From NCBI GenBank assembly GCA_018830105.1, contig JAHJTC010000010.1:62001-126000 (forward strand): a stretch of 64,000 bases of DNA, written 5' to 3'. Made by a program: the position numbers and the translations under genes. Origin of the DNA: Bacteroidota bacterium (GTDB taxonomy: Bacteria > Bacteroidota > Bacteroidia > Bacteroidales > F082). Under the pieces are notes generated by a model. It ran no database searches. It worked only from the letters and a program-made list of their open reading frames with translations, and was not told where the DNA came from. The number at the start of each line of letters is the position of its first letter. Position 1 is the first letter of the stretch. Positions 9,435 through 18,677 of the stretch are shown piece by piece.

Positions 9435-10790
9435 ATGAAAAATCTGAGCAGAGCTGAATTTATCAAAATGAGTGTGCTTGCCGGAACGGCATTTAGTATA
9501 TTGCCTTCAAAACTTGTTTTTGGTAACAACAACAGCAAATTACGACTTGGTTTTATTGGTACCGGTTTGCGTGGCCAGGAGTTACTTCGCCTTTGTTTAC
9601 AACGTAATGACACGCTGATCCCTGCCGTTTGCGACATTGATGAGCGCATGCTGGCAATGACACACAAGCTATTTGAAAATGCCGCAAGGCCTCAACCGGA
9701 GGTGTATAGCGGTGACCCTTATGCTTATCGCGAACTGCTTTCAAGATCAGATTTGGATGCAATAATAATAGCAACGCCCTGGAACTGGCATTATCCCATG
9801 TCAATGGATGCCCTTGATGCTGGAAAACATGTTGGATGTGAGGTTATTATGGCTAAAACAGTGCAGGAACATTGGGATATAGTGCGAAAAACCACCGAAA
9901 CGGGATTGCAGTATATGATGCTTGAAAATGTGTGTTATCGCCGCGATATCATGGCAGTTTTAAATATGATTAGGCAGGGATTATTTGGCGAGCTGATACA
10001 TATGCAGGCGGGTTATCAGCATGATTTGCGTGAGGTGAAGTTTAATAATGGGGAACAGCCTTATGGCGGAGGCGTTTTATTTGGCTCCGAGGCTTTTTCG
10101 GAAGCCAGATGGCGCACACAACATTCGGTTGAGCGCAATGGGGATTTGTATCCTACCCATGGAATAGGGCCAATTTCCAAGATGTTAAATATTTACAGCG
10201 GCAATCGCTTTACTTCTCTTACGAGTATGGCCTCTAAGGCGCGAGGCTTGCATGAGTATATTGTTAAAGAAGCCGGACCCGATCACCCTAATGCTAAAGT
10301 GGAGTTCAAATTAGGCGATGTGGTTACAACAACACTTAGCACAGCCAATGGAGAAACCGTGCTATTACAACACGACACCAATCTGCCACGACCCTATTCA
10401 TTAGGCTTTAGGGTGCAAGGCACACGCGGGCTCTGGATGGACATCAATAAATCGCTTTATATCGAAGGCGAAACGGCACCCCATCGTTGGGAAGAGGCGC
10501 AAGCATGGCTCGAACGCTATGATCATCCACTCTGGAAGCGTTTCGAAAACGAAGCTGCTGGTGCTGGTCATGGGGGCATGGATTTTTTTGTGGTTAATGC
10601 CTTTATTGAAGCCATAAAAGCCAACGAGCCTGTTCCGATTGATGTTTACGATGCTGCAGCATGGAGTGTGATAACGCCACTTTCTGAGCAATCAGTCGCT
10701 GCTGGAGGAGCTGTGCAGCAGTTTCCTGATTTTACGGAAGGAAAATGGAGAACAAAACCTGATTTGTTTGCCCGTGATGACCGCTATTGA
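9435..10790 (+). CDS. GH109-like Gfo/Idh/MocA protein (putative alpha-N-acetylgalactosaminidase)
   Basis: A 451-residue Gfo/Idh/MocA-fold protein with a Tat-like leader (SRAEFIKMSVLAGTAFSI). The Rossmann motif GFIGTGLRGQ is near residue 40, and the C-terminal half has the GH109 blocks HDTNLPRPYSLGFRVQGTRG and GHGGMDFFV. GH109 enzymes use tightly bound NAD to hydrolyse alpha-GalNAc, as in the enzymes that strip blood group A antigen, so this would release GalNAc in the periplasm. Its stop overlaps the start of a sugar nucleotidyltransferase, and a hexosamine-kinase-like gene follows, which fits GalNAc salvage. Substrate assignment rests on family and context only. Confidence 0.85.
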   Translation: MKNLSRAEFIKMSVLAGTAFSILPSKLVFGNNNSKLRLGFIGTGLRGQELLRLCLQRNDTLIPAVCDIDERMLAMTHKLFENAARPQPEVYSGDPYAYRELLSRSDLDAIIIATPWNWHYPMSMDALDAGKHVGCEVIMAKTVQEHWDIVRKTTETGLQYMMLENVCYRRDIMAVLNMIRQGLFGELIHMQAGYQHDLREVKFNNGEQPYGGGVLFGSEAFSEARWRTQHSVERNGDLYPTHGIGPISKMLNIYSGNRFTSLTSMASKARGLHEYIVKEAGPDHPNAKVEFKLGDVVTTTLSTANGETVLLQHDTNLPRPYSLGFRVQGTRGLWMDINKSLYIEGETAPHRWEEAQAWLERYDHPLWKRFENEAAGAGHGGMDFFVVNAFIEAIKANEPVPIDVYDAAAWSVITPLSEQSVAAGGAVQQFPDFTEGKWRTKPDLFARDDRY

Positions 10791-11682
10791 ACCAAAACAC
10801 GTGTCGCTGGTAATAATGGCAGCCGGAAAAGCAAGCCGTTTTGGTGCAGTAAAACAGCTAACTGCTGTGGATGCCAATGGTGCATGTTTGATGGATTATA
10901 TGGCTTTTGATGCGATTAGAATTGGGTTTAAAAAAATTGTATTAATTGTAAACGAACAAGTTGAGGCTGACATAATGAACCATCTTGCCTGGGCAAAGGA
11001 TAAGGTGGAAGTGGAATTTGTTAGACAAAAACTGCTGGTAAATGAGTATGTGTCCACGAATAACATACCAAAAAGATACAAACCCTGGGGAACTGGGCAT
11101 GCGCTTTTAACAGTGGAATCCGCTGTGGATTCGGCTTTTGTGCTGATCAATGCCGATGATTTTTATGGCTATGAGACCCTGCTGAAAGCCTTTGATTTTT
11201 TGCAAAATAACACCCTTAGAAATCGATACGCAATGGTGTCGTATTTGCTTGGCAAAACGCTACTTCCTGGTAAAGTATATTCAAGAGCCATTTGTGTTGC
11301 TGATCGAAATGGAAATCTTAAAACATTGACGGAATATGAAGATTTACAATTGGATGAACAAAAAATATGTGCTGTAAGCACAGCTAAACCGATTCCTTCA
11401 GAAAGCCATGTTTCAATGAATTGCTGGGCTTTTACGCCGGATGTTTTTGAAAAAGTAAAGCAAGAATTTATTGTTTTTCTCGAACGTAATCCTGCTGTTA
11501 ATCAGGAGTTTTTTCTGCCTTCAGCTATTCGTCAAATTATTCAAAAAGGAACGGCGCAAGTACAAATACTTAAAACCGATGCAGTTTGGTTTGGGCTAAC
11601 CTATAACGAAGATTTGCTGCACGTGCAAGAGCAAATCAACCGCCTGGTAAGACTTGGCATTTATCCACAAAAATTATGGTAG
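10777..11682 (+). CDS. Sugar-1-phosphate nucleotidyltransferase family protein
   Basis: A 301-residue protein of the NTP-transferase (GT-A fold) family. The nucleotide-binding signature MAAGKASRFGAVKQL begins near residue 13, and INADDFYG near residue 125 supplies the metal-binding Asp. It ends in IYPQKLW, the usual C terminus of this subgroup, so it is complete. The family joins a sugar-1-phosphate to UTP or another NTP. The ATG at 10777 overlaps the GH109-like stop by 14 bases; a TTG three codons upstream is also possible. With its neighbours it would make UDP-GalNAc or UDP-GlcNAc, but the substrate is not proven by sequence. Confidence 0.82.
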   Translation: MTAIEPKHVSLVIMAAGKASRFGAVKQLTAVDANGACLMDYMAFDAIRIGFKKIVLIVNEQVEADIMNHLAWAKDKVEVEFVRQKLLVNEYVSTNNIPKRYKPWGTGHALLTVESAVDSAFVLINADDFYGYETLLKAFDFLQNNTLRNRYAMVSYLLGKTLLPGKVYSRAICVADRNGNLKTLTEYEDLQLDEQKICAVSTAKPIPSESHVSMNCWAFTPDVFEKVKQEFIVFLERNPAVNQEFFLPSAIRQIIQKGTAQVQILKTDAVWFGLTYNEDLLHVQEQINRLVRLGIYPQKLW

Positions 11683-12646
11683 CGCCACTTTTTTGCTACA
11701 GGCTGTTTCGACAGCTGATGACAAAGGCAGTTTTGTGCTGCAACAGATCAATACAATGGTTTTTCGGTCGCCTTTACAGTTGATGAATAATTGGATTTAT
11801 TCAGCAGATTATTTAACCCGTATTGCACCAACATATTATTTTTTACGTCCCATTCCGGGGTTAAGCGGAGAGCTTATAATACAAGTGGAGGCCGCTGAAA
11901 AAAAGATGCAATATTGGCGTTTGACACCTTTTTTGGAAGGTCGAGTTTACGAAACAGTCGAAAAGCCAGAGCAGGCTTTTGAGGCAGCAGCATCTTTTGC
12001 AAAGTTTACCAAATTTATGTCAGGTGCAGATACCAATCGCTTTGTTGAAGTTTTGCCCGGCTTTCATGACGCAAATTTGCGCTGGAAACAATTGTTATTG
12101 GCCGAAAAAAGGGCAAAAAGCGAACGACTGGCTTATGCTGAAGATGCATTATGTCAGCTAAAAGCTGCTGCTTGGATTGTGGAGCAGGCGGCTCGTTTAG
12201 AAAAACACTTGCCAAAGAGAATACAGCATATGGATGCGAAAATGAGTAATGTTTTGTTTCCAAATGGCCTAAATAAGCAGGCTGTTCTCCTTGACTTGGA
12301 CACCATTATGCCGGCAACAGTTTTGTCAGATATTGGTGATATGATACGCAGTATGGCCGCCAGCGTTTCTGAAAATGAAAGTGATATTTCGAAGGTTTAT
12401 CTCAGAAAGGATGTGTATGAGGCAATCAAGCAAGCCTATATGAGCGAGATGTCCAAAGGTTTAACACAAGTTGAAATTGATAATTTCAAATTTTCCGGGC
12501 AAAAAATGATTCATATGCAGGCGATGCGTTTTCTAACGGATTACCTGAATGGTGATGTGTATTATCCGACGCAAACAGCACATCAGAACCTCTACAGATG
12601 TCTTAATCAGCTTGCATTACTGGATTCATTGTCAAGAATAAAATAG
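11654..12646 (+). CDS. N-acetylhexosamine-1-kinase-like phosphotransferase, N terminus damaged
   Basis: An aminoglycoside-phosphotransferase-fold kinase related to NahK-type hexosamine kinases. The catalytic loop HMDAKMSNVLF is near residue 197, and LDLDTIMP follows as the metal-binding Asp block. The C-terminal two thirds is intact, with RFLTDYLNGDVYY typical of the group. The N terminus is not: an in-frame stop lies at 11648-11650 and the only early starts are TTG codons. The family's glycine-rich loop (pattern GxGLINDTF) appears as YGSATF, about four residues short, and roughly 20 residues before it are absent. The frame overlaps the end of the nucleotidyltransferase gene. It may be a 5'-deleted, inactive gene or use an unusual start. 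Confidence 0.72.
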   Translation: MAFIHKNYGSATFLLQAVSTADDKGSFVLQQINTMVFRSPLQLMNNWIYSADYLTRIAPTYYFLRPIPGLSGELIIQVEAAEKKMQYWRLTPFLEGRVYETVEKPEQAFEAAASFAKFTKFMSGADTNRFVEVLPGFHDANLRWKQLLLAEKRAKSERLAYAEDALCQLKAAAWIVEQAARLEKHLPKRIQHMDAKMSNVLFPNGLNKQAVLLDLDTIMPATVLSDIGDMIRSMAASVSENESDISKVYLRKDVYEAIKQAYMSEMSKGLTQVEIDNFKFSGQKMIHMQAMRFLTDYLNGDVYYPTQTAHQNLYRCLNQLALLDSLSRIK

Positions 12647-12661
12647 GAAGCAAAGGATTAG

Positions 12662-13363
12662 CTATCCATGCAGTGAGAGCTGTTTGAGTTTTGGCACGTC
12701 AAGCAAATTTATTTCCTTGGTGTCCAGCTTTATAATTCCTGCCAGTTCGAATTCTTTCAGAATGCGGGTGGCACTTTCTTTTGTCATATTCGACATTTCC
12801 CCAATCTCCTGCCGGGTAATATTCAGGTTGAAATGCTCGGAATGGTAAATTTTTTCTGATAAATAAAGCAGTACATCTGCCAGACGACCATGCATCTGCT
12901 TTTGGGTCAGACTTATCAAACGCTGAAAATTGCTTACTCCGTTTTGGCTGCAATGCTTAAGCAAAGCTTCTGCGAAATCAGGATTCAGGCGAAGCACCTT
13001 TCTTACGTTGTCTATTGAAATAAAACAAGCTGATGTTTCAGTAATAGCAGAAACGCTGTAATGGTAACGATAATCAGTGAAAAGACCCGGCCCTCCAAAC
13101 AATTTCCAGGGAGTGATGATTTCAAGCATGAGGTTTTTTTTGTCGAAGCCTTCCAGATACATCTTGGCCATACCGTTGGTAATCATAATCATATGAGTAG
13201 ATGAGGTGCCTTGTTTTACGATATTTTCGCCGGTATTGAAAACAACCTCGAAACGGTTTGTGTTCATTATCCTCAACTCCTCGCTACTCAGCAAACTGAA
13301 AAGCGGTGATCGTTCGTTACAGGTTTCGCAACTTATACAGGTGTCTGTTCTTCTTTTTAACAT
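12662..13363 (-). CDS. Crp/Fnr-family regulator with FNR-like cysteines
   Basis: A 233-residue regulator with a cyclic-nucleotide-binding-like beta barrel (about 20-145) and a C-terminal winged helix (ITRQEIGEMSNMTKESATRI, about 180-200). Cys9, Cys12 and Cys15 form CxxCxxC at the N terminus. Cys113 lies in ETSACFI, the position of the fourth cluster ligand (Cys122) in E. coli FNR. This suggests an oxygen- or NO-sensitive iron-sulfur cluster, although FNR itself has CxxCx5C spacing. The start is the only ATG upstream of the cysteines. It stands alone, convergent with the kinase gene; its targets are unknown. Confidence 0.88.
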   Translation of the reverse strand: MLKRRTDTCISCETCNERSPLFSLLSSEELRIMNTNRFEVVFNTGENIVKQGTSSTHMIMITNGMAKMYLEGFDKKNLMLEIITPWKLFGGPGLFTDYRYHYSVSAITETSACFISIDNVRKVLRLNPDFAEALLKHCSQNGVSNFQRLISLTQKQMHGRLADVLLYLSEKIYHSEHFNLNITRQEIGEMSNMTKESATRILKEFELAGIIKLDTKEINLLDVPKLKQLSLHG

Positions 13364-13568
13364 TTGGAGTAATTATACTTGAAAAGCCATTTTTTATGTG
13401 CTAAAGGAGCAGCCGGAATTAATATGAATTTATCCTAAAAAACACTTTTATTTAATATTTAGCTGACCAAAAATAATATTATGAATGATATAAAACAATA
13501 ATATCTTGCATTTTGATCAATTAATTTTTTTAAAAATTCTTATTCTGACCCTTTTTTAACGATTAGAA

Positions 13569-14699
13569 TTAAAGTTTAAAAATTTTATAAACATTTGATC
13601 CTGAGCTTGTATTGTTTTTTAGCAGGTAGATTCCAGGCTTACTTTGTGGTAAAATTAGATGAATTGTACTGCTCATTTGATGAACAGATTTTTGATAAAT
13701 TAGTTCACCGAAAAGATTATAAATGGTAATTAATTGCGTGTTTTCTGGTAAATGTTCAAGGTAAATTTCATTTCCGGTAAATGGATTCGGAAAAATAGAC
13801 AGGTTTTGCGTGATGTTTTCAGGAGTATTTACCCAATTGTCTAACGAAAACTGTTTTACAAATTCCCAAATTTTTTCTGAGGCTTTTATATCCTGATTCA
13901 CTATGCCAATTCCTGAACCGGAAGAGCCGGGCCATGTATGGCCACCATTTATTACCTTAAGTAATCGTATCGCTTTTCCCGGGTTGCAAACATTCCAGTC
14001 ATGCTGTTCCACTGTTGATCCTTCCTGCACAATATCAGGCAAGTAGGTTATTTCTGGTGTTGAGTTGCAGTTGTTTTTGCTAAGCCAGTAGGTTAATAAG
14101 GTTTCAACTGACTCAATGCCATTAAACCCGTTATAAGGGACTACAAAATCGCTGGTGCCGTGAATATGTAGAATGGGTTTTCCGGTTTCTGCCTCCCAAC
14201 TTGCATAAGCTTCTGAGGAAATAGTGCCTGCTACAGGAGCAATGGCGGCGATTTTTTCAGGCAGTTCATAGGCCAGCCTATAGCTCATAAAACCACCATT
14301 GGAAAAACCGGTAGCATAAATACGGTTCTCATCAACAGGATAATCAGTGCTGAGATTGTCAATTAAAGTGCTGATGAATCCAACATCATCGGCAACAGAT
14401 CCTCCGCTAAAATCAACATTCCAACTGTTGCCAAGGCCTTGGGGATATACCACCAGAAAATTTTCTTCCTCGGCCAGTTCGTTAAACGCGCTGTAATTCA
14501 TGATTGCTTCTGCTGTTTGCGTATAACCATGCAAAGCTATGACTAATGGCCAGGGGGCTGCTGATTGATCGGGCGTATAGAAAATATAGCTGCGCGTCTG
14601 TCCGTCGTGTATCAGGCTGCCATTTTGCTGGCCAAAACCGATATTAATAAATAAGCCTAAGCCAATGAAAACAGTTAAGAGTTGCTTTGTATTGATCAT
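13569..14699 (-). CDS. Secreted PHB depolymerase/feruloyl-esterase-like hydrolase with type IX sorting tail
   Basis: A 376-residue alpha/beta hydrolase of the LpqC/PHB-depolymerase family. The signal peptide ends near GFGQ. The nucleophile Ser is in GFSNGG, the acid Asp in HGTSDFV and the His in GGHTWPG; ALHGYTQ supplies the oxyanion hole. The last 80 residues (SIFPNPF onward, ending KIFKL) are a type A sorting domain, so it should leave the cell through the type IX system and be anchored or released at the surface. Natural substrate could be a polyester, feruloylated xylan or another ester. The start at 14699 is preferred over 14711 because a TACTTTTG box at 14723-14730 leaves almost no leader for the latter. 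Confidence 0.88.
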   Translation of the reverse strand: MINTKQLLTVFIGLGLFINIGFGQQNGSLIHDGQTRSYIFYTPDQSAAPWPLVIALHGYTQTAEAIMNYSAFNELAEEENFLVVYPQGLGNSWNVDFSGGSVADDVGFISTLIDNLSTDYPVDENRIYATGFSNGGFMSYRLAYELPEKIAAIAPVAGTISSEAYASWEAETGKPILHIHGTSDFVVPYNGFNGIESVETLLTYWLSKNNCNSTPEITYLPDIVQEGSTVEQHDWNVCNPGKAIRLLKVINGGHTWPGSSGSGIGIVNQDIKASEKIWEFVKQFSLDNWVNTPENITQNLSIFPNPFTGNEIYLEHLPENTQLITIYNLFGELIYQKSVHQMSSTIHLILPQSKPGIYLLKNNTSSGSNVYKIFKL

Positions 14700-14722
14700 A
14701 TTGAATAGCATATTTTATTGCA

Positions 14723-14730
14723 CAAAAGTA
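14723..14730 (-). promoter_or_regulatory. Promoter -7 box of the secreted esterase
   Basis: TACTTTTG on the minus strand, a full TAnnTTTG match. It lies 23 bases before the preferred ATG. Confidence 0.5.
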
Positions 14731-14779
14731 ATTAAAGCCTGAATTTTTAGCATCTTCGCATGTTAAATGCTTTTAGAAT

Positions 14780-15481
14780 ATGTGCTTGTTTAAAATAAAT
14801 AGGTTGTGCTTAATGCTGGTACTTGGTTTTTTAATTTCCCCGGGTATTTTAACTGCCCAAAAATTAACGCTTAGACTTCAACCTGCTCTGAGTATTCCTT
14901 TAGGTGATTTTGCCGCAAAAAACCTTGATAAGGGAAGTTTTGCCACAGCTGGTTTTTCGGGAGGAGGAAGTTTGCAGTGGCATTTGAATACTACCTGGTC
15001 AATAAATCTGCAGGCGGCAGCAACATGGCATGCGATTGATATTGGAGAGTTGGGATATAAAAAAGTGCAGCAGGATCCATTTCTGGAAGATGTTTATATC
15101 AGAAGTGAAGCTTTCAAAAACAGGATGCTCTTGGCGGGACCGGTTTATACGATTTTGTTGCGTGACAAAATAAGCATCAACAATAGTGTTGCAGCCGGGC
15201 TTATGCAGTCGGCCACGCCTTATCAGCTTTACAAACCGCAATATTTTATGACGGGTCCGAACTACTACGAAATTACCTCGGCACGTGATTACAATTTTGT
15301 TTGGGGAGTTTCCACTGCCTTGATGTATCATTTCAACACATGCTATCAGCTGGGATTTTCTGCTGAATGGTTGCACGGGAATCCGGTTTTTACGTTTACA
15401 ACAGCAAACGGTTTGCGTTTTGACGAGCGCAAGATCAGCATGTTAAACTTAGCGATGGTATTTAGTGTTAGTTTGTTTTAG
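14780..15481 (+). CDS. Outer-membrane beta-barrel protein
   Basis: A 233-residue protein with a signal peptide (hydrophobic MLVLGFLISPGIL, cleavage near LTAQ). It has alternating polar/aromatic strands and ends in AMVFSVSLF, a C-terminal aromatic strand typical of outer-membrane barrels of the PorT/OmpW-like size. There is no further family assignment. It lies upstream of porZ on the same strand with a 119-base gap, so a link to type IX secretion is possible but unproven. Confidence 0.7.
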   Translation: MCLFKINRLCLMLVLGFLISPGILTAQKLTLRLQPALSIPLGDFAAKNLDKGSFATAGFSGGGSLQWHLNTTWSINLQAAATWHAIDIGELGYKKVQQDPFLEDVYIRSEAFKNRMLLAGPVYTILLRDKISINNSVAAGLMQSATPYQLYKPQYFMTGPNYYEITSARDYNFVWGVSTALMYHFNTCYQLGFSAEWLHGNPVFTFTTANGLRFDERKISMLNLAMVFSVSLF

Positions 15482-15600
15482 AAAAAGTGAGCAAATCAGG
15501 CCAAACTGTAATTTACAGGGATTTGATCACAATAATTAGCGGCTTTCTTAGTTTAATTTAAGGCAAGATATATGCCTGTATTACTTTCAAATAAAATGCT

Positions 15601-17931
15601 ATGCGAACTTTCAGGATTCTAATATTATCAGTGATTTCCTTCTTCATGGCTATTAACCTTTTTCCGCAGGGAATAGGAATAGGGGAGTGGAGAACCCATT
15701 TACCTTATCAAAAGGTAATTGATGTCGAGGTGCGCGGTTCACAGACTTATGCGGCAACTCCCTACGATTTATTCATTTATGACCAAGAAGACAACAGCCT
15801 GAGCCTGTTAAATAAAGTCAATGGGTTAAGTGATATTGGTATTTCTGCCATAAATTATAATGCTGATTATGATGTTGTGCTTGTTGCTTATGCCAATACC
15901 AATGTTGATCTGATTCATGCAGATGGAATTAGCAATATCAGCGATATTAAGGACAAAGAACTCATTGGAAATAAGACGATTAATGATGTTTTGTTTATCG
16001 ACAAATATGCCTACCTGTCCTGTGGTTTCGGAATAGTTGTACTCGATATCGAGCGTGAAGAGGTTTTCGATACTTATCTTATTGGTAATGAAGGAAGTTA
16101 TATTAACGTATATGACTTAGCACATTTCGATGGTAAATTATTTGCAGCAACAGAATCGGGGGTTTATTACGCTTCAATCGATAGCCCTAATCTGGCAGAT
16201 TATAATGCCTGGACGAAGGACGACAGACTGGTGCATCCTGATTTGCGCTACAATCATATCGAAGCATTTTCCGGAAAAATACTTCTGAATTATACCCGGA
16301 ATGTTTTTAATGGCGACACACTCTTTATATTCGATGGAAATAACTGGGATTATTTTGAGCGCGAAAACAATTCGCGGCGTGCCATGCTCAAAGCTTCCGG
16401 CGATGAGCTTTTAGTCTGTAACAATTACAATGTCAGTATTTATAACACAAACTATGCGTTAAAAAGCAGCATTTACAGCCCTGGTGAGCTTGGAATAGAA
16501 CCGCAAGCCATTGCAGCTGATGACGATGGCACGTATTGGATTGGCGATCGCTCGCGTGGACTGATAAAAACCACCAATGGATTTGATGGCGAAACCATTA
16601 AACCTAATGGACCGGGAACCACAAATGTTTATGAGCTCAAAGCCAGTGGAGATCAGGTTTGGGTGGCTTCAGGAGGTCGAGCTAATAACTGGGCTAAACT
16701 CTATATGGTTGATGGCGTGTTTGCTTACGATGGCAGCCAATGGACAACCCACAACAGAGACAACACCGATGCTTTCGATTCCATTTCCGATTTTGTAAGT
16801 GTGGCTATTGACCCAACAGTTTCAAACAAAGCCTTTATCGGCAGTTGGCAGGAGGGCGTAATGGAATTTACCGACAACAGCTTGTCAGCTGTTTATTCGG
16901 TTGAGAATAGCAGTCTTCAACCCTGGGTAGCTGATCAAAATCTTGTTAACATCAGCGGGCTCGATTTCGACAGCTACAATAATCTGTGGGTAGCTAATAC
17001 AGGAGCTCCTCATCTGTTGTCGATGAAAACACCTGCGGGCGAATGGCGATCTTTTAACCTGGGATCCTCGGCAAGTGGAATTGATATTGCCAATATGATT
17101 GTGGATAAAAATAATTATAAGTGGATTATTCGGCGTCAGGAAGGAATGCTTATGGTTTTCAACGACAACAACACTTTTGATAATCCTACTGACGACAAGA
17201 ATCAGGTTTTGAGTTCTTCTGCCGGAAATGGTGCTATTCCCGGAAATCAAGTGCTATCGATGGCTGTTGATTTGGAGGGTGCTGTTTGGGTTGGAACAGA
17301 TGCCGGACCGGCAATTTTTTACAATACTGAAAGGATTTTTATTCAGGGACAAAATTATGATGCCCAGCGGATTTTGGTTCCCCGAATTGATGGAACAGGT
17401 CAGGCGGATTATTTGCTGGGAAGCGAGAAAATTTTAGCCATTGCGGTTGATGGAGCCAATAATAAATGGTTTGGAACAGAAAATGGTGTTTTCCTCATGT
17501 CAAATGATGGGCTCGAACAGTTACAATATTTCAATACAGATAATAGCCCTTTGCTTTCAAACACAGTTAATAGTATTGGTTTAACGGATAATGGAGAAGT
17601 GTTTTTTGGCACCAATAATGGAATTATTTCCTATAAAGGTAGTGCTACCCCTGGCGGACCTATTTATTCTGATGTCTTTGTTTATCCAAACCCGGTTAGA
17701 CCGGAATATGGTGGCCCTGTTGCCATTAAAGGATTGGTTAGCAACGCATTGGTAAAAATAACTACCGTTAATGGAAGCCTTGTTTACCAAACGCGTGCCG
17801 AAGGTGGTCAGGCCATTTGGGATGGAAAAACCCTCAATGGCGTGGAAGTTGAACCCGGCATTTATCTGGTGTTTGTGAGCGACGATTTGGGCATGGAAAC
17901 CATGGTGACCAAGATCATGATGATGCGCTGA
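15601..17931 (+). CDS. porZ: Type IX secretion system protein PorZ
   Basis: Matches PorZ in length (776 aa) and architecture. It has a signal peptide (cleavage near LFPQG), two seven-bladed beta-propellers of the two-component-regulator propeller kind (repeats such as GTYWIGDRSRGL, AVWVGTDAGPAI and NKWFGTENGVF) and a C-terminal type A sorting-like domain (VYPNPVRPEYGG to the end). The opening IGEWRTHLPYQKVIDVEV is characteristic. PorZ sits on the cell surface within the attachment complex and binds anionic lipopolysaccharide for PorU to conjugate to cargo. Its presence with two sorting-tail enzymes here implies a working type IX system. recO follows after 1 base. Confidence 0.92.
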   Translation: MRTFRILILSVISFFMAINLFPQGIGIGEWRTHLPYQKVIDVEVRGSQTYAATPYDLFIYDQEDNSLSLLNKVNGLSDIGISAINYNADYDVVLVAYANTNVDLIHADGISNISDIKDKELIGNKTINDVLFIDKYAYLSCGFGIVVLDIEREEVFDTYLIGNEGSYINVYDLAHFDGKLFAATESGVYYASIDSPNLADYNAWTKDDRLVHPDLRYNHIEAFSGKILLNYTRNVFNGDTLFIFDGNNWDYFERENNSRRAMLKASGDELLVCNNYNVSIYNTNYALKSSIYSPGELGIEPQAIAADDDGTYWIGDRSRGLIKTTNGFDGETIKPNGPGTTNVYELKASGDQVWVASGGRANNWAKLYMVDGVFAYDGSQWTTHNRDNTDAFDSISDFVSVAIDPTVSNKAFIGSWQEGVMEFTDNSLSAVYSVENSSLQPWVADQNLVNISGLDFDSYNNLWVANTGAPHLLSMKTPAGEWRSFNLGSSASGIDIANMIVDKNNYKWIIRRQEGMLMVFNDNNTFDNPTDDKNQVLSSSAGNGAIPGNQVLSMAVDLEGAVWVGTDAGPAIFYNTERIFIQGQNYDAQRILVPRIDGTGQADYLLGSEKILAIAVDGANNKWFGTENGVFLMSNDGLEQLQYFNTDNSPLLSNTVNSIGLTDNGEVFFGTNNGIISYKGSATPGGPIYSDVFVYPNPVRPEYGGPVAIKGLVSNALVKITTVNGSLVYQTRAEGGQAIWDGKTLNGVEVEPGIYLVFVSDDLGMETMVTKIMMMR

Positions 17932-17932
17932 T

Positions 17933-18661
17933 ATGACGCCTGAAAAAAGCAGAGGCATCGTTTTGCAGCATATCCGGTTTAGTGATACAAGCCTGATTGT
18001 AAAAATTTTTACCGAGGAGTTTGGGGTTCGGTCTTATCTGATCAAGGGTGCTTACCAAAAGCACTCTAAGTTTCGTCCGGCTATTTTTCTTCCAATGAGT
18101 ATCATTGAGTTTGTGCAGACTTCCAAAAGCGGAAAGGAACTGCACTTTATGAAAGAGGTAAGTGTGAATTATCATTTTCACCAATTACATCAGCTTGTTG
18201 AAAAAAATGCCATTGTGATGTTTATGAGCGAGCTGCTAAGCCGGACTATTCAGGAAGAAGAGCCCAATGTTACTTTGTTTCGCTTTCTCTATAATTCTCT
18301 ATTATGGCTGGATCTTAGGCCGACTGCTTATAGCGACTTTCCCCTCTATTTGATGATTGAACTGAGTCGGTATTTGGGCTTTTATCCAAAAAACAGCACC
18401 TTTCAACCTGATTATTATTTCGACCTGATGGCAGGAATATTTAAAAATAATATGCCTGAACACCCTTATTATCTCGACAAAAAGCTGAGTGCAAAGCTGT
18501 TTCAACTTTCAGGAACAGCCCTGGATACACTTTCTAACCTGGCATGGAGCAATGCTGATCGCAGAGGTTTGTTGCAGGAACTAATAAACTATTACAAACT
18601 ACACATACCTGGATTTCAGGGATTGAAGTCGCATGAAGTACTCAAAACCGTGCTCGAATAA
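17933..18661 (+). CDS. recO: DNA repair protein RecO
   Basis: A 242-residue RecO: an N-terminal OB fold (SRGIVLQHIRFSDTSLIVKIFT) followed by a helical domain. RecO with RecR loads RecA onto SSB-coated gaps. No zinc-binding cysteines are present, as usual in Bacteroidota. The start lies 1 base after the porZ stop, so the two are cotranscribed and probably translationally coupled. Confidence 0.92.
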   Translation: MTPEKSRGIVLQHIRFSDTSLIVKIFTEEFGVRSYLIKGAYQKHSKFRPAIFLPMSIIEFVQTSKSGKELHFMKEVSVNYHFHQLHQLVEKNAIVMFMSELLSRTIQEEEPNVTLFRFLYNSLLWLDLRPTAYSDFPLYLMIELSRYLGFYPKNSTFQPDYYFDLMAGIFKNNMPEHPYYLDKKLSAKLFQLSGTALDTLSNLAWSNADRRGLLQELINYYKLHIPGFQGLKSHEVLKTVLE

Positions 18662-18677
18662 CTTATCTTAAAAAGAC

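Noticed and set aside
11676-11760. ATG at 11676 as the kinase start with a frameshift at the six-T run
   Set aside because: It would join MVAPLF to the kinase frame but does not restore the glycine-rich loop or the missing N terminus, so it explains nothing better than the 5' deletion.
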